Below, one piece after another: positions 36,304 through 51,640 of a stretch of 64,000 nucleotides of DNA. The position numbers and the translations under genes were made by a program. Below the pieces are notes generated by a model. The model was given only the letters and a program-made list of their open reading frames with translations, had not been told where the DNA came from and searched no databases. Position 1 is the first letter of the stretch; every line of letters begins with the position of its first letter. Location: NCBI GenBank assembly GCA_022575985.1, contig JAKSXM010000014.1, positions 25,172,001 to 25,236,000 of the forward strand. The letters run 5' to 3'. Origin of the DNA: Anagrus nilaparvatae. Taxonomy: Eukaryota; Arthropoda; Insecta; Hymenoptera; Mymaridae.

Positions 36304-39300
36304 CCTAAAAATTTTTTGGAATTTCCCAACATAAAAAATTTTTAAATATCTTATTGATAGTTAGTCTAGTACATAATACTAGACTGTCTGATATATTTAG
36401 AATGTAAATATTACACCGAATATCAGCACGAGTATTTAAGAATTTTATCATTGTCTGGAAAGGTCGTATTAATTAATAACAGAATATTATATTATTTTTT
36501 AATTATGCAGTTGGCATATTGAATTTTAAATATGCTGTAACAGTAGAATATTATCATATCATTTTCGGCTGCTAATAACAGAACAAAAATATATTCAGGT
36601 TAATTCATCAGGAATTTTAATAAGTTTATCAAGAGTCTGAATAAATATAAAGTACTGACATGTTTAAATTTATTTTCTGTCAAGATAGTTTATACTAGAA
36701 CTTCTAAATTAACAAAAGACCTTGAACCTTTTTTTATTGTTCTAGAAAGATAAAAAATTCAATATTTTATAATGCAGTTGGCTGTTTAAATTTAAAGACT
36801 GCTTTGTTTCTAAGCAAAATAATAATATCTTTTAATATTAACAGAATCAAATTCAGGCTTGCGAAATTCATCCAAAATTTTTATAATTTTATCAACAGAC
36901 TAAATCAGTTGAAAGTACTGATATGTTTTTTACTATAATTTTTCCTAATTCATAGCAGTACTTTGAAAACTCACGTGATCCCTTAAAACTATTGATTGAA
37001 TATTATCAGAATATTGTATTTTTTTTTAGTTATGCAGTTGGCATATTAAATTTTAAATATGCTGTAACAGTAGCATATTATCATATAATTTTCGGCTATT
37101 AATAACAGAACAAAAATCTATTCAGGGTAATTTACAAGAAATTTTAATAAGTTTATCAAGAGTCTGAATCAATTTAAAGTACTGATATGTTTAAATTTAT
37201 TTTTTGTCAAGATAATTAATTCTGGAACTTACAAAATTACAAAAAACCTTGAAACTTTTTTTATAGTTCTAGAACGAAAAAAAGATTAAGTATTTTATAC
37301 TGCAGTTGGCTGCTTAAATTTAAAGACTGCGTTGTTTCTAAGCATATTATCTTATAATATTTTGCTGGTAACAACAGAATCCAATTCAAGCTTCAGAAAT
37401 TCAGCCAAAATTTTTATAATTTTATCAACAGACTAAATAATTTGAGAGTACTGTTATGTTTTTTATTATAATTGGTTTTAGGAGAATTCATAGCAGTACT
37501 TCGAAACCTCACGTAATCCCTTATAATTATTGATGGAATATTACAGAATATTATATTATTTTTTAATTCTGCAGTTCGCATATTAAATTTTAAATATACT
37601 GTAACAGTAGCATATTATCATATAATTTTCGGCTACTAATAACAGAACAAAAATCTATTCAGGGTAATTTATAAGAAATTTTAATAAGTTTATCAAGGGT
37701 CTGAATCAATTTAAAGTACTGATATGTTTAAATTTATTTTTTGTCAAGATAATTATTTCTGGAACTTACAAATTTACAAAAAACCTTGAACCTTTTTTTA
37801 TATTTCTAGAACGAAAAAAAGATTAAGTATTTTATACTGCAGTTGGCTGTTTCAATTTAAAGACTGATTTGTTTCTAAGCATATTATCTTATAAGATTTT
37901 GCTAGTAACAACAGATACAAGTTTAGGTTTGAGAAATTCGTTCAAAATTATTATACTTTTAGCAATACACTAAATACGTTGAAAGTACTGATATGTTTTT
38001 TACTATAATTTTTCCTAATTCATAGCTGTACTTTGAAAACTCACGTGATCCCTTAAAATTATTGATGGAACATTAAAAGAATGTTATATTGTTTTTTTAT
38101 TATGTAGTTGGCATATAAAATTTTAAATATGCTGTAACAGTAGCATATTATCATATAATTTTCGGCTACTAATAACAGAACAAAAAACTATTAAGGGTAA
38201 TTTATAAGAAATTTTAATAAGTTTATCAAGAGTATGATTCAATTTAAAGTACTTATATGTTTTAATTTATTTTCAGTCAAGATAATTAATTCTGGAACTT
38301 CCAAATTTACAAGAAAACTAGAACCTTCTTATATAGTTGTAGAATGATAAAACGATTTAGTATTTTATAATGCAGTTGGCTGATTAAATTTAAAACTGCT
38401 TGTTTCTAAGCATATTAACTTATAATATTTTGCTTGTAACAAAAGAATGAAATTCAGGCTTGAGAAATTTATCCAAAATTTTTATAATTTTATCAACAGA
38501 CTAATAATTTGAAAGTACTGTTATGTTATTTTCCTATAATTTGTTTTGGGAAATTTCATAACAGTACTTCGAAAACCCACGTAATCCCTTATAATTATTG
38601 ATGGAATATTACAGAATATTATATTATTTTTTAATTCTGCAGTTCGCATATTAAATTTTAAATATACTGTAACAGTAGCATATTATCATATAATTTTCGG
38701 CTACTAATAACAGAACAAAAATCTATTTAGGGTAATTTATAAGAAATTTTAATAAGTTTATCAAGGGTCTGAATCAATTTAAAGTACTGATATGTTTAAA
38801 TTTATTTTTTGTCAAGATAATTAATTCTGGAACTTACTAAATTACAAAAAACCTTGAACCTTTTTTCATAGTTTTAGAACGAAAAAAAGATTAAGTATTT
38901 TATACTGCAGTTGGCTGTTTAAATTTAAAGACTGATTTGTTTCTAAGCAAAATAATAATATCTTTTAATATTAACAAAATCAAATTCAGGCTTGAGAAAT
39001 TCATTCAAAATTTTTATAATTTTATCAACAGACTAAATCAGTTGAAAGTACTGATATGTTTTTTACTATAATTTTTCTAAATCATAGCAGTACTTTGAAA
39101 ACTCACGTGATCCCTTAAAATTATTGATTGAATATTATCAGAATATTGTAATTTTTTTAGATATGCAGTTGGCATATTAAATTTTAAATATGCTGTAACA
39201 GTAGCATATTATCATATAATTTCCGGCTATTAATAACAGAACAAAAATCTATTCAGGGTAATTTACAAGAAATTTTAATAAGTTTATCAAGAGTCTGAAT

Positions 39301-42300
39301 CAATTTAAAGTACTGATATGTTTAAATTTATTTTTTGTCAAGATAATTAATTCTGGAACTTACTAAATTACAAAAAACCTTGAACCTTTTTTTATAGTTC
39401 TAGAACGAAAAAAAGATTAAGTATTTTATACTGCAGTTGGCTGTTTAAATTTAAAGACTGCTTTGTTTCTAAGCAAAATAATAATATCTTTTAATATTAA
39501 CAGAATCAAATTCAGGCTTGAGAAATTCATCCAAAATTTTTATAATTTTATCAACAGACTAAATCAGTTGAAAGTACTGATATGTTTTTTACTATAATTT
39601 TTCCTAAATCATAGCAGTACTTTGAAAACTCACGTGATCCCTTAAAATTATTGATTGAATATTATCAGAATATTGTATTTTTTTTAGATATGCAGTTGGC
39701 ATATTAAATTTTAAATATGCTGTAACAGTAGCATATTATCATATAATTTCCGGCTATTAATAACAGAACAAAAATCTATTCAGGGTAATTTACAAGAAAT
39801 TTTAATAAGTTTATCAAGAGTCTGAATTAATTTAAAGTACTGATATGTTTAAATTTATTTTTTGTCAAGATAATTAATTCTGGAACTAACTAAATTACAA
39901 AAAACCTTGAACCTTTTTTTATAGTTCTAGAACGAAAAAAAGATTAAGTATTTTATACTGCAGTTGGCTGTTTAAATTTAAAGACTGCTTTGTTTCTAAG
40001 CAAAATAATAATATCTTTTAATATTAACAGAATCAAATTCAGGCTTTAGAAATTCATCCAAAATTTTTATAATTTTATCAACAGACTAAATCAGTTGAAA
40101 GTACTGATATGTTTTTTACTATAATTTTTCCTAAATCATAGCAGTACTTTGAAAACTCACGTGATCCCTTAAAATTATTGATTGAATATTATCAGAATAT
40201 TGTATTTTTTTTAGTTATGCAGTTGGCATATTAAATTTTAAATATGCTGTAACAGTAGCATATTATCATATAATTTCCGGCTATTAATAACAGAACAAAA
40301 ATCTATTCAGGGTAATTTACAAGAAATTTTAATAAGTTTATCAAGAGTCTGAATCAATTTAAAGTACTGATATGTTTAAATTTATTTTTTGTCAAGATAA
40401 TTAATTCTGGAACTTACAAAATTACAAAAAAACTTCAAACTTTTTTTATAGTTCTAGAACGAAAAAAAGATTAAGTATTTTATACTGCAGTTGGCTGCTT
40501 AAATTTAAAGACTGCTTTGTTTCTAAGCAAAATAATAATATCTTTTAATATTAACAGAATCAAATTCAGGCTTGAGAAATTCATTCAAAATTTTTATAAT
40601 TTTATCAACAGACTAAATCAGTTGAAAGTACTGATATGTTTTTTACTATAATTTTTCCTAAATCATAGCAGTACTTTGAAAACTCACGTGATCCCTTAAA
40701 ATTATTGATTGAATATTATCAGAATATTGTATTTTTTTTAGTTATGCAGTTGGCATATTAAATTTTAAATATGCTGTAACAGTAGCATATTATCATATAA
40801 TTTTTGGCTACTAATAACAGAACAAAAATCTATTCAGGGTAATTTATAAGAAATTTTAATAAGTTTATCAAGTGTCTGAATCAATTTAAAGTACTGATAT
40901 GTTTAAATTTATTTTTTGTCAAGATAATTAATTCTGGAACTTACTAAATTACAAAAAACCTTGAACCTTTTTTTATAGTTCTAGAACGAAAAAAAGATTA
41001 AGTATTTTATACTGCAGTTGGCTGTTTAAATTTAAAGACTGCTTTGTTTCTAAGCAAAATAATAATATCTTTTAATATTAACAGAATCAAATTCAGGCTT
41101 GAGAAATTCATTCAAAATTTTTATAATTTTATCAACAGACTAAAACAGTTGAAAGTACTGATATGTTTTTTACTATAATTTTTCCTAAATCATAGCAGTA
41201 CTTTGAAAACTCACGTGATCCCTTAAAATTATTGATTGAATATTATCAGAATATTGTAATTTTTTTAGATATGCAGTTGGCATATTAAATTTTAAATATG
41301 CTGTAACAGTAGCATATTATCATATAATTTCCGGCTATTAATAACAGAACATAAATCTATTCAGGGTAATTTACAAGAAATTTTAATAAGTTTATCAAGA
41401 ATCTGAATCAATTTAAAGTACTGATATGTTTAAATTTATTTTTTGTCAAGATAATTAATTCTGGAACTTACTAAATTACAAAAAACCTTGAACCTTTTTT
41501 TATAGTTCTAGAACGAAAAAAAGATTAAGTATTTTATACTGCAGTTGGCTGTTTAAATTTAAAGACTGCTTTGTTTCTAAGCAAAATAATAATATCTTTT
41601 AATATTAACAGAATCAAATTCAGGCTTGAGAAATTCATTCAAAATTTTTATAATTTTATCAACAGACTAAATCAGTTGAAAGTACTGATATGTTTTTTAC
41701 TATAATTTTTCCTAAATCATAGCAGTACTTCGAAACCTCACGTAATCCCTTATAATTATTGATGGAATATTACAGAATATTATATTATTTTTTAATTCTG
41801 CAGTTCGCATATTAAATTTTAAATATACTGTAACAGTAGCATATTATCATATAATTTTCGGCTACTAATAACAGAACAAAAATCTATTCAGGGTAATTTA
41901 TAAGAAATTTTAATAAGTTTATCAAGGGTCTGAATCAATTTAAAGTACTGATATGTTTAAATTTATTTTTTGTCAAGATAATTAATTCTGGAACTTACAA
42001 AATTACAAAAAAACTTCAAACTTTTTTTATAGTTCTAGAACGAAAAAAAGATTAAGTATTTTATACTGCAGTTGGCTGATTAAATTTAAAACTGCTTGTT
42101 TCTAAGCATGATATCTTATAATATTTTGCTTGCAACAACAGAATGAAATTCAGGCTTGAGAAATTTATCCAAAATTTTTATAATTTTATCAACAGACTAA
42201 ATAATTGGAAAGTACTGTTATGTTATTTTCCTATAATTTGTTTTGGGAAATTTCATAGCAGTACTTCGAAAACCCACGTAATCCCTTATAATTATTGATG

Positions 42301-42529
42301 GAATATTACAGAATATTATATTATTTTTTAATTATGCAGTTCGCATATTAAATTTTAAATATACTGTAACAGTAGCATATTATCATATAATTTTCGGCTA
42401 CTAATAACAGAACAAAAATCTATTCAGGGTAATTTATAAGAAATTTTAATAAGTTTATCAAGGGTCTGAATCAATTTAAAGTACTGATATGTTTAAATTT
42501 ATTTTTTGTCAAGATAATTAATTCTGGAA

Positions 42530-45500
42530 CTTACTAAATTACAAAAAACCTTGAACCTTTTTTCATAGTTTTAGAACGAAAAAAAGATTAAGTATTTTAT
42601 ACTGCAGTTGGCTGTTTAAATTTAAAGACTGCTTTGTTTCTAAGCAAAATAATAATATCTTTTAATATTAACAGAATCAAATTCAGGCTTGAGAAATTCA
42701 TTCAAAATTTTTATAATTTTATCAACAGACTAAATCAGTTGAAAGTACTGATATGTTTTTTACTATAATTTTTCTAAATCATAGCAGTACTTTGAAAACT
42801 CACGTGATCCCTTAAAATTATTGATTGAATATTATCAGAATATTGTAATTTTTTTAGATATGCAGTTGGCATATTAAATTTTAAATATGCTGTAACAGTA
42901 GCATATTATCATATAATTTCCGGCTATTAATAACAGAACAAAAATCTATTCAGGGTAATTTACAAGAAATTTTAATAAGTTTATCAAGAGTCTGAATCAA
43001 TTTAAAGTACTGATATGTTTAAATTTATTTTTTGTCAAGATAATTAATTCTGGAACTAACTAAATTACAAAAAACCTTGAACCTTTTTTTATAGTTCTAG
43101 AACGAAAAAAAGATTAAGTATTTTATACTGCAGTTGGCTGTTTAAATTTAAAGACTGCTTTGTTTCTAAGCAAAATAATAATATCTTTTAATATTAACAG
43201 AATCAAATTCAGGCTTTAGAAATTCATCCAAAATTTTTATAATTTTATCAACAGACTAAATCAGTTGAAAGTACTGATATGTTTTTTACTATAATTTTTC
43301 CTAAATCATAGCAGTACTTTGAAAACTCACGTGATCCCTTAAAATTATTGATTGAATATTATCAGAATATTGTATTTTTTTTAGTTATGCAGTTGGCATA
43401 TTAAATTTTAAATATGCTGTAACAGTAGCATATTATCATATAATTTCCGGCTATTAATAACAGAACAAAAATCTATTCAGGGTAATTTACAAGAAATTTT
43501 AATAAGTTTATCAAGAGTCTGAATCAATTTAAAGTACTGATATGTTTAAATTTATTTTTTGTCAAGATAATTAATTCTGGAACTTCCAAATTTACAAGAA
43601 AACTAGAACCTTCTTTTATAGTTGTAGAATGATAAAACGATTTAGTATTTTATAATGCAGTTGGCTGATTAAATTTAAAACTGCTTGTTTCTAAGCAAAA
43701 TAATAATATCTTTTAATATTAACAGAATCAAATTCAGGCTTGAGAAATTCATCCAAAATTTTTATAATTTTATCAACAGACTAAATCAGTTGAAAGTACT
43801 GATATGTTTTTTACTATAATTTTTCCTAAATCATAGCAGTACTTTGAAAACTCACGTGATCCCTTAAAATTATTGATTGAATATTATCAGAATATTGTAT
43901 TTTTTTTAGTTATGCAGTTGGCATATAAAATTTTAAATATGCTGTAACAGTAGCATATTATCATATAATTTCCGGCTATTAATAACAGAACAAAAATCTA
44001 TTCAGGGTAATTTACAAGAAATTTTAATAAGTTTATCAAGAGTCTGAATCAATTTAAAGTACTGATATGTTTAAATTTATTTTTTGTCAAGATAATTAAT
44101 TCTGGAACTTACAAAATTACAAAAAACCTTCAAACTTTTTTTATAGTTCTAGAACGAAAAAAAGATTAAGTATTTTATACTGCAGTTGGCTGCTTAAATT
44201 TAAAGACTGCGTTGTTTCTAAGCATATTATCTTATAATATTTTGCTGGTTACAACAGAATCCAAATAAAGCTTCAGAAATTCAGCCAAAATTTTTATAAT
44301 TTTATCAACAGACTAAATAATTTGAGAGTACTGTTATGTTTTTTATTATAATTGGTTTTAGGAGAATTCATAGCAGTACTTCGAAACCTCACGTAATCCC
44401 TTATAATTATTGATGGAATATTACAGAATTTTATATTATTTTTTAATTATGCAGTTAGTTTATTAAATTTTAAATATGCCGTAACAGTAGCATATTATCA
44501 TATAATTTTCGGCTACTAATAACAGAACAAAAATCTATTCAGGGTAATTTACAAGAAATTTTAATAAGTTTATTAAGAGTCTGAATCAATTTAAAGTACT
44601 GATATGTTTAAATTTATTTTTTGTCAAGATAATTAATTCTGGAACTTACTAAATTACAAAAAACCTTGAACCTTTTTTCATAGTTTTAGAACGAAAAAAA
44701 GATTAAGTATTTTATACTGCAGTTGGCTGTTTAAATTTAAAGACTGCTTTGTTTCTAAGCAAAATAATAATATCTTTTAATATTAACAGAATCAAATTCA
44801 GGCTTGAGAAATTCATTCAAAATTTTTATAATTTTATCAACAGACTAAATCAGTTGAAAGTACTGATATGTTTTTTACTATAATTTTTCTAAATCATAGC
44901 AGTACTTTGAAAACTCACGTGATCCCTTAAAATTATTGATTGAATATTATCAGAATATTGTAATTTTTTTAGATATGCAGTTGGCATATTAAATTTTAAA
45001 TATGCTGTAACAGTAGCATATTATCATATAATTTCCGGCTATTAATAACAGAACAAAAATCTATTCAGGGTAATTTACAAGAAATTTTAATAAGTTTATC
45101 AAGAGTCTGAATCAATTTAAAGTACTGATATGTTTAAATTTATTTTTTGTCAAGATAATTAATTCTGGAACTAACTAAATTACAAAAAACCTTGAACCTT
45201 TTTTTATAGTTCTAGAACGAAAAAAAGATTAAGTATTTTATACTGCAGTTGGCTGTTTAAATTTAAAGACTGCTTTGTTTCTAAGCAAAATAATAATATC
45301 TTTTAATATTAACAGAATCAAATTCAGGCTTTAGAAATTCATCCAAAATTTTTATAATTTTATCAACAGACTAAATCAGTTGAAAGTACTGATATGTTTT
45401 TTACTATAATTTTTCCTAAATCATAGCAGTACTTTGAAAACTCACGTGATCCCTTAAAATTATTGATTGAATATTATCAGAATATTGTATTTTTTTTAGT

Positions 45501-46755
45501 TATGCAGTTGGCATATTAAATTTTAAATATGCTGTAACAGTAGCATATTATCATATAATTTCCGGCTATTAATAACAGAACAAAAATCTATTCAGGGTAA
45601 TTTACAAGAAATTTTAATAAGTTTATCAAGAGTCTGAATCAATTTAAAGTACTGATATGTTTAAATTTATTTTTTGTCAAGATAATTAATTCTGGAACTT
45701 CCAAATTTACAAGAAAACTAGAACCTTCTTTTATAGTTGTAGAATGATAAAACGATTTAGTATTTTATAATGCAGTTGGCTGATTAAATTTAAAACTGCT
45801 TGTTTCTAAGCAAAATAATAATATCTTTTAATATTAACAGAATCAAATTCAGGCTTGAGAAATTCATCCAAAATTTTTATAATTTTATCAACAGACTAAA
45901 TCAGTTGAAAGTACTGATATGTTTTTTACTATAATTTTTCCTAAATCATAGCAGTACTTTGAAAACTCACGTGATCCCTTAAAATTATTGATTGAATATT
46001 ATCAGAATATTGTATTTTTTTTAGTTATGCAGTTGGCATATAAAATTTTAAATATGCTGTAACAGTAGCATATTATCATATAATTTCCGGCTATTAATAA
46101 CAGAACAAAAATCTATTCAGGGTAATTTACAAGAAATTTTAATAAGTTTATCAAGAGTCTGAATCAATTTAAAGTACTGATATGTTTAAATTTATTTTTT
46201 GTCAAGATAATTAATTCTGGAACTTACAAAATTACAAAAAACCTTCAAACTTTTTTTATAGTTCTAGAACGAAAAAAAGATTAAGTATTTTATACTGCAG
46301 TTGGCTGCTTAAATTTAAAGACTGCGTTGTTTCTAAGCATATTATCTTATAATATTTTGCTGGTTACAACAGAATCCAAATAAAGCTTCAGAAATTCAGC
46401 CAAAATTTTTATAATTTTATCAACAGACTAAATAATTTGAGAGTACTGTTATGTTTTTTATTATAATTGGTTTTAGGAGAATTCATAGCAGTACTTCGAA
46501 ACCTCACGTAATCCCTTATAATTATTGATGGAATATTACAGAATTTTATATTATTTTTTAATTATGCAGTTAGTTTATTAAATTTTAAATATGCCGTAAC
46601 AGTAGCATATTATCATATAATTTTCGGCTACTAATAACAGAACAAAAATCTATTCAGGGTAATTTACAAGAAATTTTAATAAGTTTATTAAGAGTCTGAA
46701 TCAATTTAAAGTACTGATATGTTTAAATTTATTTTTTGTCAAGATAATTAATTCT
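42530..46755 (+). repeat. 2115-bp higher-order repeat, two copies
   Basis: Distinctive unit variants recur exactly 2115 bp apart: TCTGGAACTAAC at 43054 and 45169, GGAACTTCCAAATTTACAAG at 43581 and 45696, and a GTTAGTTTATT variant at about 44450 and 46565. Four dimers therefore form one higher-order unit, present twice (about 42530-44640 and 44645-46755). Outside these limits neighbouring units no longer match. The first variant also occurs at 39894, six dimers before 43054. Confidence 0.85.
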
Positions 46756-48789
46756 GGAACTTACAAAATTACAAAAAACCTTGAACCTTTTTTTATAGTT
46801 CTAGAACGAAAAAAAGATTAAGTATTTTATACTGCAGTTGGCTGTTTAAATTTAAAGACTGCTTTGTTTCTAAGCAAAATAATAATATCTTTTAATATTT
46901 TGCTGGTAACAACAAAATCAAATTCAGGCTTGAGAAATTCATTCAAAATTTTTATAATTTTATCAACAGACTAAATCAGTTGAAAGTATTGATATGTTTT
47001 TTACTATAATTTTTCCTAAATCATAGCAGTACTTTAAAAACTCACGTGATCCCTTAAAATTATTGATTGAATATTATCAGAATATTATATTATTTTTTAA
47101 TTATGCAGTTGGCATTATAAATTTTATATATGCTGTAACAGTAGCATATTATCATATAATTTTCGGCTACTAATAACAGAACAAAAATCTATTCAGGGTA
47201 ATTTATAAGAAATTTTAATAAGTTTATCAAGAGTCTGAATCAATTTAAAGTACTTATATGTTTCAATTTATTTTCAGTCCAGATAATTAATTCTGGAACT
47301 TACAAAATTACAAAAAAACCTTGAACCTTTTTTTATAGTTCTAGAACGAAAAAAAGATTAAGTATTTTATACTGCAGTTGGCTGTTTAAATTTAAAGACT
47401 GCGTTGTTTCTTAGCATACTATCTTATAATATTTTGCTGGTGACAACAGAATCCAATTCAAACTTCAGAAATTCAGCCAAAATTTTTATAATTTTATCAA
47501 CGGACTAAATAATTTGAGAGTACTGTTATGTTTTTTACTATAATTGGTTTTAGGAGAATTCATAGCAGTACTTCGAAACCTCACGTAATCCCTTATAATT
47601 ATTGATAGAATATTACAGAATATTATATTATTTTTTAATTATGTAGTTGGCATATTAAATTTTAAATATATGTAACAGTAGCGTATTATCATATAATTTT
47701 CGGCTACTAATAACAGAACAAAAAACTATTCAGGGTAATTTATAAGAAATTTTAATAAGTTGATCAAGAGTATGATTTAATTTAAAGTACTTATATGTTT
47801 CAATTTAATTTCAGTCAAAATAATTAATTCTGGAACTTCCAAATTTACAAGAAAACTAGAACCTTCATTTATTGTTGTAGAATGATAAAACGATTTAGTA
47901 TTTTATAATGCAGTTGGCTGATTAAATTTAAAGAATGCTTGTTTCTAAGCATAATATCTTATAATATTTTGCTTGTAACAACAGAATGAAATTCAGGCTT
48001 GAGAAATTTATCTAAAATTTTTATAATTTTAGCAACAGACTAAATAATTTGAAAGTACTGTTATGTATTTTACTATAATTGGGTTTAGGAAAATTCATAG
48101 CAGTACTTCGAAAACTCTCGTAATCCCTTATAATTATTGATGGAATATTACAGAATATTATATTATTTTTTATTTATGCAGTTGGCATATTAAATTTTAA
48201 ATATGCTGTAACAGTAGCATATTATCATATAATTTTCGGCTATTAATAACAGAACAAAAATCTATTCAGGGTAATTTACAAGAAATTTTAATAAGTTTAT
48301 CAAGGGTCTGAATCAATTTAAAGTACTGATATGTTTAAATTTATTTTTTGTCAAGATATTTAATTCTGGAACTTACAAAATTACAAAAAACCTTCAACCT
48401 TTTTTATAGTTCTAGAACGAAAAAAAGATTAAGTATTTTATACTGCAGTTGGCTGTTTAAATTTAAAGACTGCTTTGTTTCTAAGCATATTATCTTATAA
48501 TATTTTGCTGGTAACAACAGAATCTAATTCAAGCTTGAGAAATTCAGCCAAAATTTTTATAATTTTATCAACAGACTAAATAATTTGAAAGTACTGTTAT
48601 GTATTTTATTATAATTGGTTTTAGTAAAATTCATAGCAGTACTTCGAAAACTCACGTAATCCCTTATAATTATTGATGGAATATTATATTATTTTTTAAT
48701 TATGTAGTTGGCATATTAAATTTTAAATATGCAGTAACAGTAGCATATTATCATATAATTTTTGGCTACTAATAACAGAACAAAATTCT

Positions 48790-51640
48790 ATTCAGGGTAT
48801 TTCATTGGAAATTTTAATAAGTTTATCAAGAGTCTGAATCAATTTAAAGTACTGATATGTTTAAATTTATTTCCTGTAAAGATAATTAATTCTGGAACAT
48901 CCAAATTTACAAAATACCTTCAACCTTTTTTTATAGTTTTAGAACGAAAAAAAGATTAAGAATTTTATACTGCAGTTGGCTGTTTATACTTAAAGACTGA
49001 TTTTTTTTCTAAGCATATTTTCATATAATATTTTGCTATTAACAACAGAATCAAGTTCAGGCTTGAGAAATTAATCCAAAATTCTTATACTTTTAGCAAT
49101 ACACTAAATACGTTAAAAGTACTGATATGTTATTTTCCTATAATTTGTTTTGGGAAATTTCATAGCAGTACTTAGAAAACCCACGTAATCCCTTATAATT
49201 ATTGATGGAATATTACAGAATATTATATTATTTTTTAATTCTGTAGTTCGCATATTAAATTTTAAATATGCTGTAACAGTAGCATATTATCATATAATTT
49301 TTGGCTACTAATAACAGAACAAAATCTATTCAGGGTAATTTATAAGAAATTTTAATAAGTTTATCAAGGGGCTGAATCAATTTAAAGTACTGATATGTTT
49401 AAATTTATTTTTTGTCAAGATAATTAATTCTGGAACTTACAAATTTACAAAAAACCTTGAACCTTTTTTTATATTTCTAGAACGAAAAAAAGATTAAGTA
49501 TTTTATACTGCAGTTGGCTGTTTAAATTTAAAGACTGATTTGTTTCTAAGCATATTATCTTATAAGATTTTGCTAGTAACAAGAGATACAAGTTTAGGCT
49601 TGAGAAATTCGTTCAAAATTATTATACTTTTAGCAATACACTAAATACGTTGAAAGTACTGATATGTTTTTTACTATAATTTTTCCTAATTCATAGCTGT
49701 AATTTGAAAACTCACGTGATCCCTTAAAATTATTGATGGAACATTAAAAGAATGTTACATTGTTTTTTTTATTATGTAGTTGGCATATAAAATTTTAAAT
49801 ATGCTGTAACAGTAGCATATTATCATATAATTTTCGGCTACTAATAACAGAACAAAAATCTATTCAGGGTATTTCATTGGAAATTTTAATAAGTTTATCA
49901 AGAGTCTGAATCAATTTAAAGTACTGATATGTTTAAATTTATTTCCTGTAAAGATAATTAATTCTGGAACATCCAAATTTACAAAATACCTTGAACCTTT
50001 TTTTATAGTTTTAGAACGAAAAAAAGATTAAGAATTTTATACTGCAGTTGGCTGTTTATACTTAAAGACTGATTTGTTTCTAAGCATATTTTCATATAAT
50101 ATTTTACTATTAACAACAGAATCAAGTTCAGGCTTGAGAAATTCATCCCAAATTCTTATACTTATAGCAATACACTAAATACGTTAAAAGTACTGATATG
50201 TTTTTTACTATAATTTATTTTAGGAAAATTCATAGCAGTACTTCGAAAACTCACGTAATCCCTAATAATTATTTATGAAATATTACAGAATATTATATTA
50301 TTTTTTAATTATGCAGTTGGCATATTAAATTTTAAGTATACTGTAACAGTAGCATATTATCATATAATTTTCGGCTACTAATAACAGAACAAAAATCTAT
50401 TCCTGATAATTTATAAGAAATTTTAATAAGTTTATCAAGAGTATGAATCAATTTAAAGTACTTATATGTTTAAATTTACTTTCTATCAAGATAATTAATT
50501 CTGGAACTTTCTAATTTACAAAATACCTTGAACCTTTGTTTATAGTTTTAGAACGAAAAAATGATTAAGAATTTTATACTGCAGTTGGCTGTTTAAATTT
50601 AAAGACTGCTTTGTTTCTAAGCATATTATCTTATAATATTTTGCTGGTAACAACAGAATCTAATTCAAACTTGAGAAATTCAGCCAAAATTTTTATAATT
50701 TTATCAACAGACTAAATAATTTGAAAGTTCTGTTATGTATTTTATTATAATTGGTTTTAGGAAAATTCATAGCAGTACTTCGAAAACTCACGTAATCCCT
50801 AATAATTGTTTATGAAATATTACAGAATGTTATATTATTTTTTAATTATGTAGTTGGCATATTAAATTTTAAATATGCTGTAACAGTAGCATATTATCAT
50901 ATAATTTTTGGCTACTAATAACAGAACAAAATTCTATTCAGGGTATTTCATTGGAAATTTTAATAAGTTTATCAAGTGTCTGAATCAATTTAAAGTACTG
51001 ATATGTTTAAATTTATTTCCTGTAAAGATAATTAATTCTGGAACATCCAAATTTACAAAATACCTTGAACCTTTTTTTATAGTTTTAGAACGATAAAAAG
51101 ATTAAGAATTTTATACTGCAGTTGGCTGTTGATACTTAAAGACTGATATGTTTCTAAGCATATTTTCATATAATATTTTGCTATTAACAACAGAATCAAG
51201 TTCATGCTTGAGAAATTAATCCAAAATTCTTATACTTTTAGCAATACACTAAATACGTTAAAAGTACTGATATGTTTTTTACTATAATTTATTTTAGGAA
51301 AATTTATAGCAGTACTTCGAAAACTCACGTAATCCCTAATAATTATTTATGAAATATTACAGAATATTATATTATTTTTTAAATATGTAGTTGGCATATT
51401 AAATTTTAAATATGCTGTAACAGTAGCATATTATCATATAATTTTTGGCTACTAATAACAGAACAAAATTCTATTCAGGGTATTTCATTGGAAATTTTAA
51501 TAAGTTTATCAAGAGTCTGAATCAATTTAAAGTACTGATATGTTTAAATTTATTTCCTGTAAAGATAATTAATTCTGGAACATCCAAATTTACAAAATAC
51601 CTTGAACCTTTTTTTATATTTCTAGAACGAAAAAAAGATT
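48790..51640 (+). repeat. ~1072-bp higher-order repeat at the right edge
   Basis: The variant GGTATTTCATTGGAAATTTT marks every second dimer at 48796, 49868 and 50942 (1072 and 1074 bp), then the adjacent dimer at 51479. A two-dimer period therefore operates here, different from the four-dimer period in the middle. Confidence 0.8.

Larger units (their letters stand above)
35254..36476. mobile_element. Hammerhead-bearing inverted element in the satellite
   Basis: This interrupts the satellite, with TAACAGAA on both sides (35246-35253 and 36477-36484), a candidate 8-bp duplication. A ~190-bp module with TTTCCCAACATAAAAAATTT and TGTCTGGAAAGGTCGTATTA occurs three times: minus at 35270-35460, plus at 35640-35834, plus at 36313-36476. 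A hammerhead precedes the first and third modules in their own orientation. Hammerhead plus terminal module in direct or inverted arrangement resembles the pseudo-LTRs of Penelope-like elements and non-autonomous retrozymes, but no reverse transcriptase is present. The 71- and 68-codon frames in modules one and two look alike only because the DNA is duplicated; module three breaks the frame. Confidence 0.72.
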
